A stretch of 16,335 bases of DNA, taken from an uncultured Muribaculaceae bacterium. GTDB lineage: Bacteria > Bacteroidota > Bacteroidia > Bacteroidales > Muribaculaceae. Shown here one piece after another: positions 1-8,120 of the stretch (the stretch's first letter is position 1; the number at the start of each line of letters is the position of its first letter). The stretch lies in assembly GCA_947177435.1 (NCBI GenBank), contig CAMWUM010000009.1, forward strand, positions 1-16,335, written 5' to 3'. The notes beneath the pieces are model-generated. The model was given only the letters and a program-made list of their open reading frames with translations. It was not told the DNA's origin and ran no database searches. Made by a program: the position numbers and the translations under genes.

Positions 1-1162
<1,162 letters not shown>

Positions 1163-1191
1163 ATACCTATTGGGTTGGTAGTTAAATTGAG

Positions 1192-1875
1192 TTATTTTAT
1201 TCTGAAATTGTATCCGAGAGTGGCTGATATGGTCATGCAGCGCGATGCGCTGAACGTGTCTGCCTTGGAGGCGGGGAAGATGTTGCCCAGGCCGTAGTAG
1301 AATCGGCACTCGGCGTAGATGCTGTGGCGCGGCTGGATGTAGAACTCGCATCCCATGCCGGCGCAGATGCCATAGTCAAACTTGTTTTTGACAGGCGTCA
1401 CCATCTGCTCGGTCATGCGTATCTCGTCGGGCCAGCCCTCGGCTTTTGTGGGGTTATGGTAGTCGAAGTTGGACGAAGTCGACTCACCCAGCATGTACGA
1501 AAACTCGGGGCCGAGGTTGAAGATGCACCGCACGCGCGGGCCGCCGAAGTTAATGTGCGTCATCACGGGCAGAGCCACGTAGGTGATGGTGCGTTCGTAC
1601 CTCAGGGGCGACTGTTCGTAAAGTTCGCTCCAGCCTCGCTGCGACAGGTTGAGTTCGGCAAGGATGCCGACGATGCGCTCTTCCTGATAGCGCAACTGCA
1701 CGCCCATCGTGGCGCCGGGAAGCCAGCGCTGCTTGATGGTGGGCATGAACGACACGCGCGACAGGTCGGCGCCGGCGTGGGCTCCTACCGACACGTGAGC
1801 CTTATAATGCGTCTGCGCTATCGCCGGGACGAGGGCTGAGAGTAGGGCTAATATGAGCGCTAACTTGCGTGCCAT
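1192..1875 (-). CDS. Small outer-membrane beta-barrel protein (PF13568-like, porin/PorT-type)
   Basis: A 227-residue exported protein. Residues 1-21 form a Sec signal peptide (MARKLALILALLSALVPAIA, cleavage near AIA-Q). The mature part alternates short amphipathic strands and turns and ends in an aromatic strand (GYNFRIK), as expected for an outer-membrane barrel. The pattern of a Gly-Trp turn after the first long strand (LSQRGWSE, 77-84), YVALPVMTHINF (99-110) and NLGPEFSYMLG (120-130) matches the Bacteroidetes outer-membrane beta-barrel family PF13568. The predicted barrel is small, about eight strands. Its ATG directly follows the stop codon of the LysM gene with no intervening base, so the two are almost certainly translationally coupled. 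The specific role is unknown. Members are often auto-named porin or PorT, but nothing here shows channel activity or a type IX secretion role. Confidence 0.8.
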   Translation of the reverse strand: MARKLALILALLSALVPAIAQTHYKAHVSVGAHAGADLSRVSFMPTIKQRWLPGATMGVQLRYQEERIVGILAELNLSQRGWSELYEQSPLRYERTITYVALPVMTHINFGGPRVRCIFNLGPEFSYMLGESTSSNFDYHNPTKAEGWPDEIRMTEQMVTPVKNKFDYGICAGMGCEFYIQPRHSIYAECRFYYGLGNIFPASKADTFSASRCMTISATLGYNFRIK

Positions 1876-3348
1876 TTACCTTACGATGACTTTTGCCGTG
1901 CCGTTGGGCTTGAATTTGACGAAATAGAGTGAGGTGTTGACGTATCCGGCGTTGCCGTCGCCGTGGCCCATGCGGAACGACGACTGCAAGCCCTCATACA
2001 TCTGCTCGCCGTCGAGCAGTTCGTCGATGTGGCCGCGGCTATCCTGTATCCACTGGATTAGGAAGGCGCCGGCGTCGTACCCGAGTGCGGCCATGCTGGG
2101 CATCACCTCGAGCATTTCCTGGCCGTACCAGTGTGAATAATCGGAGCTGAGCTTGCGCAGGCGCGGGTCGTGTTTGTCGAGGTAGAAGCGGGTGTAGATT
2201 TCGGCGCCGAGGGGGTGGAGCATGTCGGCGGCCTCGCCGTTGAATGACGTCCAGTCGGGATAACCGAACAGTGCGGCGTCGAGCGGGTGGGCCACTATGT
2301 ATTCGGAGACGGCCTCGGCGAAGTTGTTGAACACCTCGCGCGAGCCTGACATGGGAATGAACACGTACTTGCCACCCTCGGGCAGCGAATTGAGAGAGCG
2401 CGAGGTGAGCGTCTCGTCATACTTGACCTCCAACACGTTGAGGCCAAACCGCTCGTAGCGCTCGCGCAGGCTGTTGATGAACGGCTCTTTCTCCTTCTTG
2501 CCTTTGCCGGAATTAAGGATGACGGGAGTGTAGCCGGCGTATTCGGTCAGCAGATAGTCGATGGCGGCGGCGTACATCAGCGGCTGGTTGATGTAGGTCT
2601 GCAGCACGTAGGGGTTAGAGGCATAAGTCGAATCCTTGACGCTGAAGAAGTTGGCCACGTACGCACCGCTGTCGGCGGCGATGCTGCTGATGAACTCGAT
2701 GTGGTAATCATTGTTGGGCACGACGATGGCAGCCACGTCATTGTCTATGGCGCGGTGAGCAAGCTCGACGAGGGTGGCGGTGTCGGCGGGGATGTCGTAA
2801 GTGTGGATGCCCACCTGCAGGCCGCCGGCGTCCTTGGCGCTGTTGGCCGCCAGTATCATGCCGCGGTAAAAGTCGACGTAATTTTCGGCCTGGCGTCCGT
2901 GCTGCTCGGTGAGTGGCAGCATCACTAATATATTAGTGCGCGCGCCATCGGAGAGCTCGAAGGGGGCAGCATCAGGGTAATCAGAGTAATCAGGATAATC
3001 AGAGAAATCAGGCAGATCGGAGTAATCGGGATTTTCTTGATTAATCGGGATTAATCGAGAATTATCCTGATTATCGGGATTGTCGGGATAATCGGGAGCC
3101 TCTGGCTCCTCGGGGACCTCGGCGGAGTAGGTGGAGCCTTTTTGGTCGGGGATGGTGATTTTCATGCCCGGGCGCACGCCGTTGGAGGCGTGGGGGTTAA
3201 GGCGCAGCAGCTCGTCGACCGAGATATTGTACTGGTAAGCGATGCCGCCGATACTTTCGCCCTTCTTGGCCACATGGATGCTGTCGGCTGCGGCGGTCAG
3301 CGCGGCCAGCGCCATCAGTGCTATTGTAAATGTTCTGAATACCTTCAT
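1876..3348 (-). CDS. Secreted LysM protein with a C-terminal type-I periplasmic-binding fold
   Basis: A 490-residue exported protein. A signal peptide spans about 1-21 (LTAAA then DS) with no lipobox cysteine, so it is predicted soluble in the periplasm. One LysM peptidoglycan-binding domain lies at about 23-67 (HVAKKGESIGGIAYQYNIS through LRLNPH to RPGMKITIP). Residues 80-128 are an acidic low-complexity linker of Asp-Tyr-Pro/Ser units. Residues 137-490 resemble the Leu/Ile/Val-binding or ABC substrate-binding fold (ILVMLPLTEQ, YRGMILAAN, AAIVVPNND, FFSVKDSTYASNPYVLQTYINQP, PVILNSGKG). No permease or ATPase gene is nearby, so nutrient transport is unlikely. The gene starts 12 bases after the PBP1A stop and abuts the barrel gene. 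The PBP-I-like fold beside a class A PBP recalls E. coli LpoA, but here with LysM in place of the LpoA N-terminal domain. Function is inferred only. Confidence 0.8.
   Translation of the reverse strand: MKVFRTFTIALMALAALTAAADSIHVAKKGESIGGIAYQYNISVDELLRLNPHASNGVRPGMKITIPDQKGSTYSAEVPEEPEAPDYPDNPDNQDNSRLIPINQENPDYSDLPDFSDYPDYSDYPDAAPFELSDGARTNILVMLPLTEQHGRQAENYVDFYRGMILAANSAKDAGGLQVGIHTYDIPADTATLVELAHRAIDNDVAAIVVPNNDYHIEFISSIAADSGAYVANFFSVKDSTYASNPYVLQTYINQPLMYAAAIDYLLTEYAGYTPVILNSGKGKKEKEPFINSLRERYERFGLNVLEVKYDETLTSRSLNSLPEGGKYVFIPMSGSREVFNNFAEAVSEYIVAHPLDAALFGYPDWTSFNGEAADMLHPLGAEIYTRFYLDKHDPRLRKLSSDYSHWYGQEMLEVMPSMAALGYDAGAFLIQWIQDSRGHIDELLDGEQMYEGLQSSFRMGHGDGNAGYVNTSLYFVKFKPNGTAKVIVR
2968..3096 (-). 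repeat. Degenerate 9-bp tandem repeat array inside the LysM-protein linker
   Basis: On the coding (minus) strand this stretch is built from about 14 units of the form NNNGATTAT or NNNGATTAC, encoding Pro/Ser-Asp-Tyr or Pro-Asp-Asn. Variants seen include CCCGATTAT, CCCGACAAT, CCCGATAAT, TCTGATTAT and CCTGATTAC. Two adjacent units carry extra bases: one is 11 bases (TCTCGATTAAT) and the next 10 (CCCGATTAAT), together +3. The reading frame therefore slips inside them and is restored afterwards, giving the odd peptide RLIPIN in the middle of the Asp/Tyr/Pro repeat. The array looks like a coding minisatellite shaped by replication slippage. Confidence 0.8.
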
Positions 3349-3360
3349 AGCAGAGTCCGT

Positions 3361-5745
3361 TTAATCATAAATGCCCTCGACGCTCGTTTCCTCGTCGCCA
3401 GTGGTGATGAAGTTGACTTCTCCCTCGCACAGGTCGATATTGGAGGGGAAAGTAAATTTGGCGTTCTTGTCAAGCAGTCCTTGGGCGTAAACCCGCGACA
3501 TGAATTTGCCGAAGATTGGCAGGGCGGCCGAGGCGCCTTGTCCGTCGGCTCCCCAGTTGAAGTGGATGTCGCGCTCCTCGCCGCCGACCCAGGTGCCGGC
3601 CACAAGCTCGGGGGTGAAGCCCATGAACCAGGCGTCGGAGTTGCTGTTGGTCGTGCCGGTCTTGCCGCCAATCTGCGAGGTGAACAGGTAGGGCGCACGG
3701 CGCAGGCGGCTGCCGGTGCCACCGTCGACGACGTTGAGCAGGATCGAGAGTATGCGGTAATATGCCTTCTGTGAAATCACCTCGGTCTGGCTGGGCTGGA
3801 AGGTGGCTATCACCGTACCCTGGTTGTCACAGATGGTGGTGACGTAGATTGGGTCGGAGCGCATGCCGCCGTTGGCGAAGGCCGAGTAGGCGGTCACCAT
3901 CTCGCGCACCGACACCTCGCAGGGGCCGAGGGCAAGTGAGATAACCGAAGGCAACTCGTTGGTGATGCCCATATTGTGCATCAGGCGCACAAGGTTGTGG
4001 GGCTTCACTTTCTCCATGACGCGGGCCGAAATCCAGTTGTTGGAGTTGGTGAGGGCCCAGCGCAGCGTCACCATCTCGCCCACATGCGACGAGCCGGTGT
4101 TTCGCGGTGCCCACAGGCGGCCGTTCTCGTCATAGATCTGGGGCTGAGAGTTGAGGAATTCGGTGCAGGGGGTCATGCCCTCCTCCATGGCCAGTGTGTA
4201 GAGGAACGGCTTGATGGTCGAGCCCACCTGGCGGCGTCCGGTTGATACCATGTCATACTGGAAGAAGCGGAAGCTCGGGCCGCCGGCGTAGGCCTTGACG
4301 TAGCCGTTGCGCGGGTCCATGGCCATGAATCCGCAGCGCAGGTAGTGCTTGGTGTACAGGAGCGAGTCCATCGGGGTCATCACCGTGTCGACAGGGCCTT
4401 TGTAGCTGAACACGGTCATCTCTGTCGGGGTGTTGAACTCGGCGAGCACTTGCTCCCAACTTTTGCCGTTGACCTTATGGGCCACGCGATAGCGTTCGCT
4501 TTTGCGTATGGCATCATTGATGCGGTTTTGGCGCTGGTCGTATGTGAGGGTAGAGGAGTAGGGGGCGTTGCGGGTGCCTTTCTTCTCCTGTACGAATTTG
4601 CCGTAGAGGTATTCCATCTGCTCTTTCACGGCCTCTTCGGCGTCGGCCTGCATGCGCGAGTCGATGGTGGTGTAGATGCGCAGGCCGTCGTTGTAGAGAT
4701 CCCAGTGCGAGCCGTCGGGCTTGGGGTTCTTGGCTATCCAACCATAGAGAGGATTAGTCTCCCACGAAATAGAGTCATCAACAAACTTCTGGCCTTCCCA
4801 CTCCATATAGTCCTTGCGCACTGGCTTTTTTGCCTGGAGGTAGCGCTTGAGCTCCATGCGGAAATAGGGGGCTATGCCCTCGTTGTGGCTGGCGGGGTGG
4901 TAGTCGATGACCAGGGGCAGTGCGCAGAGCGAGTCGCGCTCGGCGGTTGTGAGCATGCCGGCGCGCTCCATCTGGCTGAGCACGGTGTTGCGGCGTCCGC
5001 GGGTGCCGTCGGGATTGCGGCGCGGGTTCCATTTCGAGGGGTTCTGCACCATGCCCACGAGCATGGCCGCCTCCTCGAGGTTGAGGTCTTTGGCGTCCTT
5101 GCCGAAATAGATGTTTGAGGCCGACTGGATGCCGCGGGCCAGGTTGAGGAAGTCGAACTGGTTGAGGTACATCTTCAGTATCTCCTCCTTAGAGTACTGG
5201 CGCTCAAGCTTCACGGCGATCATCCACTCGATGGGCTTCTGCAGTAGGCGCGAGCCTCCGCCCTGGTCGGTGTAGAGCTGTTTGGCTAGCTGCTGGGTGA
5301 TGGTGGAGCCGCCGCCGGCACTGCGGTTGCGCATCATCACCGTCTTTACGGCCACGCGGGCCAGAGCCTTGGCGTCGATGCCCGAGTGTTCGTAGAAGCG
5401 CTCGTCCTCGGTGGCGATGAGTGCTTTGATCACGTTGGGCGAGATTTCGTCGAAGTCGACGTAAACGCGGTTGCCGGTATCGTTCTTGCCGTCGGTGCTG
5501 AAGTATCGGCCCATCTCCTTGCCGTCGGCGGTGAAGAGGGTGGTGGCGAATTTGTCCTGCGGGTTCTTAAGCTGCTCAAGCTTAGGCATATATCCGATTA
5601 TGCCGTTGTAGGCGAGGACTAACAGGATGATTACGGCGCCCCAGAAGGCGCCCCATGCAAGCCATAAGGCCGTGATGATTTTGCGCGTGCCCTTGGCGCG
5701 GTTGTCTATGGTGAAGCCTTGCGGCTGTTTTTTGCTCTTGCCCAT
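3361..5745 (-). CDS. mrcA: Class A penicillin-binding protein 1A (glycosyltransferase/transpeptidase)
   Basis: A 794-residue bifunctional peptidoglycan synthase that polymerises lipid II and cross-links stem peptides at the inner membrane. A short cytoplasmic tail rich in Lys is followed by one membrane anchor at about 24-50. The GT51 domain has the catalytic Glu motif ATEDERFYEH (111-120, E113), GGGSTITQQLAKQL (144-157) and YLNQFDFLNLARGI (193-206). The transpeptidase domain has the serine nucleophile in STIK (509-512), the SNN motif at 568-570 and KTGTT at 695-699 followed by DAWFMGFTPELVAGTWVGG. All catalytic motifs are intact. Residues about 340-465 form a charged linker region between the two domains. 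The start is supported by a Bacteroidetes-type promoter about 25 bases upstream. It is the first gene of the run ending in typA. The symbol follows the E. coli name; Bacteroidetes paralogues could differ. Confidence 0.95.
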   Translation of the reverse strand: MGKSKKQPQGFTIDNRAKGTRKIITALWLAWGAFWGAVIILLVLAYNGIIGYMPKLEQLKNPQDKFATTLFTADGKEMGRYFSTDGKNDTGNRVYVDFDEISPNVIKALIATEDERFYEHSGIDAKALARVAVKTVMMRNRSAGGGSTITQQLAKQLYTDQGGGSRLLQKPIEWMIAVKLERQYSKEEILKMYLNQFDFLNLARGIQSASNIYFGKDAKDLNLEEAAMLVGMVQNPSKWNPRRNPDGTRGRRNTVLSQMERAGMLTTAERDSLCALPLVIDYHPASHNEGIAPYFRMELKRYLQAKKPVRKDYMEWEGQKFVDDSISWETNPLYGWIAKNPKPDGSHWDLYNDGLRIYTTIDSRMQADAEEAVKEQMEYLYGKFVQEKKGTRNAPYSSTLTYDQRQNRINDAIRKSERYRVAHKVNGKSWEQVLAEFNTPTEMTVFSYKGPVDTVMTPMDSLLYTKHYLRCGFMAMDPRNGYVKAYAGGPSFRFFQYDMVSTGRRQVGSTIKPFLYTLAMEEGMTPCTEFLNSQPQIYDENGRLWAPRNTGSSHVGEMVTLRWALTNSNNWISARVMEKVKPHNLVRLMHNMGITNELPSVISLALGPCEVSVREMVTAYSAFANGGMRSDPIYVTTICDNQGTVIATFQPSQTEVISQKAYYRILSILLNVVDGGTGSRLRRAPYLFTSQIGGKTGTTNSNSDAWFMGFTPELVAGTWVGGEERDIHFNWGADGQGASAALPIFGKFMSRVYAQGLLDKNAKFTFPSNIDLCEGEVNFITTGDEETSVEGIYD

Positions 5746-5772
5746 TGGTTATCCGATAGTCATTTCAATCTG

Positions 5773-5803
5773 CAAAGTTACAAATAATTTTTCGTATGCA
5801 CAA
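5773..5803 (-). promoter_or_regulatory. Predicted promoter of the PBP1A operon
   Basis: The minus strand carries TAACTTTG (5780-5773), a perfect match to the Bacteroidetes -7 box TAnnTTTG. TTG lies at 5803-5801, giving a partial -33 box with a spacer of about 20 bases. Transcription would start near 5766, leaving a leader of only about 20 bases before the ATG at 5745. The match is by eye. Confidence 0.6.
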
Positions 5804-5826
5804 CAGTAGATTTGCGGGGAAAAAGT

Positions 5827-5857
5827 TTTGTCATGCCGGAAAAAATCGCTAACTTTG
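5827..5857 (+). promoter_or_regulatory. Predicted promoter of rpsP
   Basis: TTTG at 5827-5830 and TAACTTTG at 5850-5857 are separated by exactly 19 bases, which fits the Bacteroidetes primary sigma consensus (TTTG, about 19, TAnnTTTG). A start near 5864 would give a leader of about 43 bases. That leader is A/T-rich just before the start codon and has no Shine-Dalgarno sequence, as is common in this phylum. The promoter is divergent from that of the PBP1A operon. Confidence 0.75.
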
Positions 5858-5906
5858 CGCCGTTGAAATCCAACAACAATACAAAACCAACATTTTTATT
5901 AACTAA

Positions 5907-6446
5907 ATGGCAACAAAAATTAGATTACAACGCCATGGTCGCAAGAACTATGCGTTTTATCCTATTGTGATCGCCGATAGCAGGGCACCACGAGATGGTA
6001 GATTCATTGAAAGGATAGGTTCCTATAATCCGAACACTAATCCTGCTACAATTACTCTCAATTTCGAGCGGGCTTTGTATTGGATCAACGCAGGAGCACA
6101 ACCCACCGACACCGTGCACTCGATCCTCTCTAACGAGGGCGTGCTGCTGATGAAGCACCTCCAGGGTGGCGTAAAGAAGGGCGCATTTGACGAAGCTGAG
6201 GCTCAGCGCCGCTTCGACGCCTGGAAGGCCGCCAAGCAGGCCAAGGTGGACAAAATGAAGGCATCTATGGCCGACAAGAAGGCCATCAACGCTAAGGAGC
6301 GCCTTGAGGCCGAGCAGGCTAAGAACAAGGCTAAGGCTGAGGCCGTAGCCAAGAAGAAGGCTGAAATCGCCGCAGCTAACGCTGAGGCAGCCCTCGCCGC
6401 CGCCGCTGAGGCAGCCGAGGCCACCGAAGCACCCGCCGCAGAATAA
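5907..6446 (+). CDS. rpsP: 30S ribosomal protein bS16 with a long C-terminal extension
   Basis: A 179-residue protein. Residues 1-82 are a canonical bS16 core ([40 protein letters not shown], then [20 protein letters not shown]). bS16 binds 16S rRNA and is needed for assembly of the small subunit. E. coli bS16 is about 82 residues. Here a tail from about residue 83 to 179 becomes almost entirely Ala, Lys and Glu ([19 protein letters not shown]) and should form a long charged helix. Long Ala/Lys/Glu tails on bS16 are common in Bacteroidetes, so this is a lineage feature rather than a fusion. The gene stands alone between its own promoter and a strong terminator, not in the rpsP-rimM-trmD-rplS arrangement of proteobacteria. 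Confidence 0.97.
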   Translation: MATKIRLQRHGRKNYAFYPIVIADSRAPRDGRFIERIGSYNPNTNPATITLNFERALYWINAGAQPTDTVHSILSNEGVLLMKHLQGGVKKGAFDEAEAQRRFDAWKAAKQAKVDKMKASMADKKAINAKERLEAEQAKNKAKAEAVAKKKAEIAAANAEAALAAAAEAAEATEAPAAE

Positions 6447-6457
6447 TCATCACACCC

Positions 6458-6503
6458 CACAAAAAAAGGGCGTCGCCTGATCAGGCGACGCCCTTTTTTT
6501 GTG
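6458..6503. terminator. Perfect 46-bp palindrome, two-way intrinsic terminator
   Basis: The two halves (6458-6480 and 6481-6503) are exact reverse complements. The core stem is GGGCGTCGCCTGA against TCAGGCGACGCCC, flanked by seven A on the left and seven T on the right. In either direction the transcript forms a GC-rich hairpin with a tetraloop-size turn followed by seven U. It starts 11 bases after the rpsP stop and 13 bases after the stop of the kinase gene on the other strand, so it serves both convergent transcripts. Confidence 0.95.
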
Positions 6504-6516
6504 TAATGGAAAATTT

Positions 6517-8118
6517 TCAATTATCCATTTTCTTGACTTCGGCGGCTGTCTTCTCGATGGGGAGGCAGGCGACGTATGTGGCGGTGAAGCGGTCGAATCC
6601 GGCCACGTCCTCGGGGGTGGGGGATATGGTGGTGCCGGTGAAGGTGCTGAACACGCACTTGTCAAGGTACTCGGGCAGGCTCAGGCCGTCGGCGTTGTTG
6701 GCCGTATAGGCCGCGAGCAGGGCGATGCCCCAGGCTCCGCCTTCGCCGGCAGTCTCCATGACGGTGATGGGCGAGTTGATGGCTGCCGCAAGCACGCGTT
6801 GGCCCACGCCAGGGGTCTTGAAGAGTCCGCCGTGGCCGGTGATGCGGTCGACCTGCACGTGCTCCTCGTTGAAGAGCACGTCGTTGCCGATCTTGAGGAC
6901 AGCAACCGACGCGTAGAGGTGGGCGCGCATGAAGTTGGCCAGGTTGAACTTATCGTTGGCGCTGCGTACCACGAGCGGACGGCCCTCGTAGAGGCCGGTG
7001 ATGGGCTCGCCGGAGATGTAGTTGTAAGCCATGATGCCGCCGCAGTCGGCGTCGCCGGTCATTGCGTGGTTGTAGAGCTTTCCGAATAGTTCGTTCATGT
7101 CCACGGGGTGGCCGATCAGCTGCTCAAACTCCTTGAAGATGCCCACCCAGGCGTTGAGGTCGGAGGTGCAGTTGTTGCAGTGCACCATGGCCACGGGGTG
7201 TCCGTCGGGGGTGGTGACGATGTCGATGGCCTCATAAGGCTTCGACAGGTCTTTTTCAAGCACGATCATTGAGAACGACGAGGTGCCGGCCGAGACGTTG
7301 CCGGTGCGCGGGCTCACGGCGTTGGTGGCAACCATGCCGGTGCCTGCGTCGCCCTCGGGGGGGCAGAACACGGCGCCGGGCTTGAGGTGGCCCGACACGT
7401 CGATGAGCTTGGCTCCGTCCTCGGTGAGGTGGCCTGCGTCGGCTCCGGCATCGAGGCTGGCGGGGAGGATGTCGGCCAGGCGCCAGTTGTAGCCCTTGCG
7501 GGCGACGATGCCGTCGAAGATGGTCACCATCTCGGCGTCGTAGGTCTTGGTGGCGGGGTCAACGGGCATCATGCCTGATGCGTCGCCCACGCCGAGCACT
7601 TTCTCACCGGTGAGGCGCCAGTGCACATATCCGGCCAGGGTGGTGAGGAAGTCGATGTCCTTGACGTGGTCCTCGCCGTTGAGCATGGCCTGGTAGAGGT
7701 GCGACAGGCTCCAGCGCATGGGCATGTTGAACACGAAGAGGCTCGACAGCTCGGCCGCGGCCTTGGCGGTGTTGGTATTGCGCCATGTGCGGAATGGCAC
7801 GAGGATTTTGCCCTGCTTGTCGAAGGGCATGTATCCGTGCATCATTGCGCTGATGCCGATGGCGGCGAGATGCTCGATCTCGACGTCGTACTTGGCGCGC
7901 ACGTCCTTGCGGAGGTTGGCGTAGGCATCCTGCAGGCCAAACCAGATGGCCTCGATGCTGTAGGTCCACAGCCCGTCGACCAGCTGGTTTTCCCAGCAGT
8001 GGTCGCCCGAGGCTATGGGGTTGTTGTCTTGGTCGATGAGCACGGCCTTGATGCGGGTCGAGCCGAACTCGACGCCGAGGATGGCTTTGCCGTCGACGAT
8101 GGTCTGTTTAGCGGTCAT
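6517..8118 (-). CDS. araB: FGGY-family carbohydrate kinase, probable L-ribulokinase
   Basis: A 533-residue sugar kinase expected to phosphorylate L-ribulose to L-ribulose 5-phosphate with ATP in the cytoplasm. The N-terminal FGGY domain has the phosphate-binding turn GVEFGSTRIKAVLID (15-29), followed by the substrate-side segments SAMMHGYMPFD (90-100) and RTWRNTNT (110-117). The C-terminal domain has the catalytic-base motif EGDAGTG (255-261, likely D257), a GTSSFSM stretch (278-284) and the adenine-binding GHGGLFKTPGVGQRVLAAA (428-446) with AGEGGAWGIALLA (457-469). The sequence looks closer to the xylulokinase/COG1070 branch than to classical E. coli AraB. The ribulokinase call therefore rests mainly on its place as last gene after araD and araA. 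Its ATG is 2 bases past the araA stop, indicating translational coupling. Xylulokinase is the alternative. Confidence 0.85.
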   Translation of the reverse strand: MTAKQTIVDGKAILGVEFGSTRIKAVLIDQDNNPIASGDHCWENQLVDGLWTYSIEAIWFGLQDAYANLRKDVRAKYDVEIEHLAAIGISAMMHGYMPFDKQGKILVPFRTWRNTNTAKAAAELSSLFVFNMPMRWSLSHLYQAMLNGEDHVKDIDFLTTLAGYVHWRLTGEKVLGVGDASGMMPVDPATKTYDAEMVTIFDGIVARKGYNWRLADILPASLDAGADAGHLTEDGAKLIDVSGHLKPGAVFCPPEGDAGTGMVATNAVSPRTGNVSAGTSSFSMIVLEKDLSKPYEAIDIVTTPDGHPVAMVHCNNCTSDLNAWVGIFKEFEQLIGHPVDMNELFGKLYNHAMTGDADCGGIMAYNYISGEPITGLYEGRPLVVRSANDKFNLANFMRAHLYASVAVLKIGNDVLFNEEHVQVDRITGHGGLFKTPGVGQRVLAAAINSPITVMETAGEGGAWGIALLAAYTANNADGLSLPEYLDKCVFSTFTGTTISPTPEDVAGFDRFTATYVACLPIEKTAAEVKKMDN

Positions 8119-8120
8119 GA

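Noticed and set aside
1192..1875. Type IX secretion component PorT
   Set aside because: The resemblance is only at the general small-barrel level. No other T9SS gene is in the window, so the specific name is not supported.
2968..3096. Possible CRISPR array or intergenic repeat element
   Set aside because: The units are 9 bp, contiguous and without spacers, and they lie inside an open coding frame between two folded domains. A coding tandem repeat explains them.
1876..3348. Substrate-binding protein of an ABC importer
   Set aside because: No permease or ATPase gene is nearby, the protein carries a LysM domain, and it is embedded in a peptidoglycan-synthesis context.
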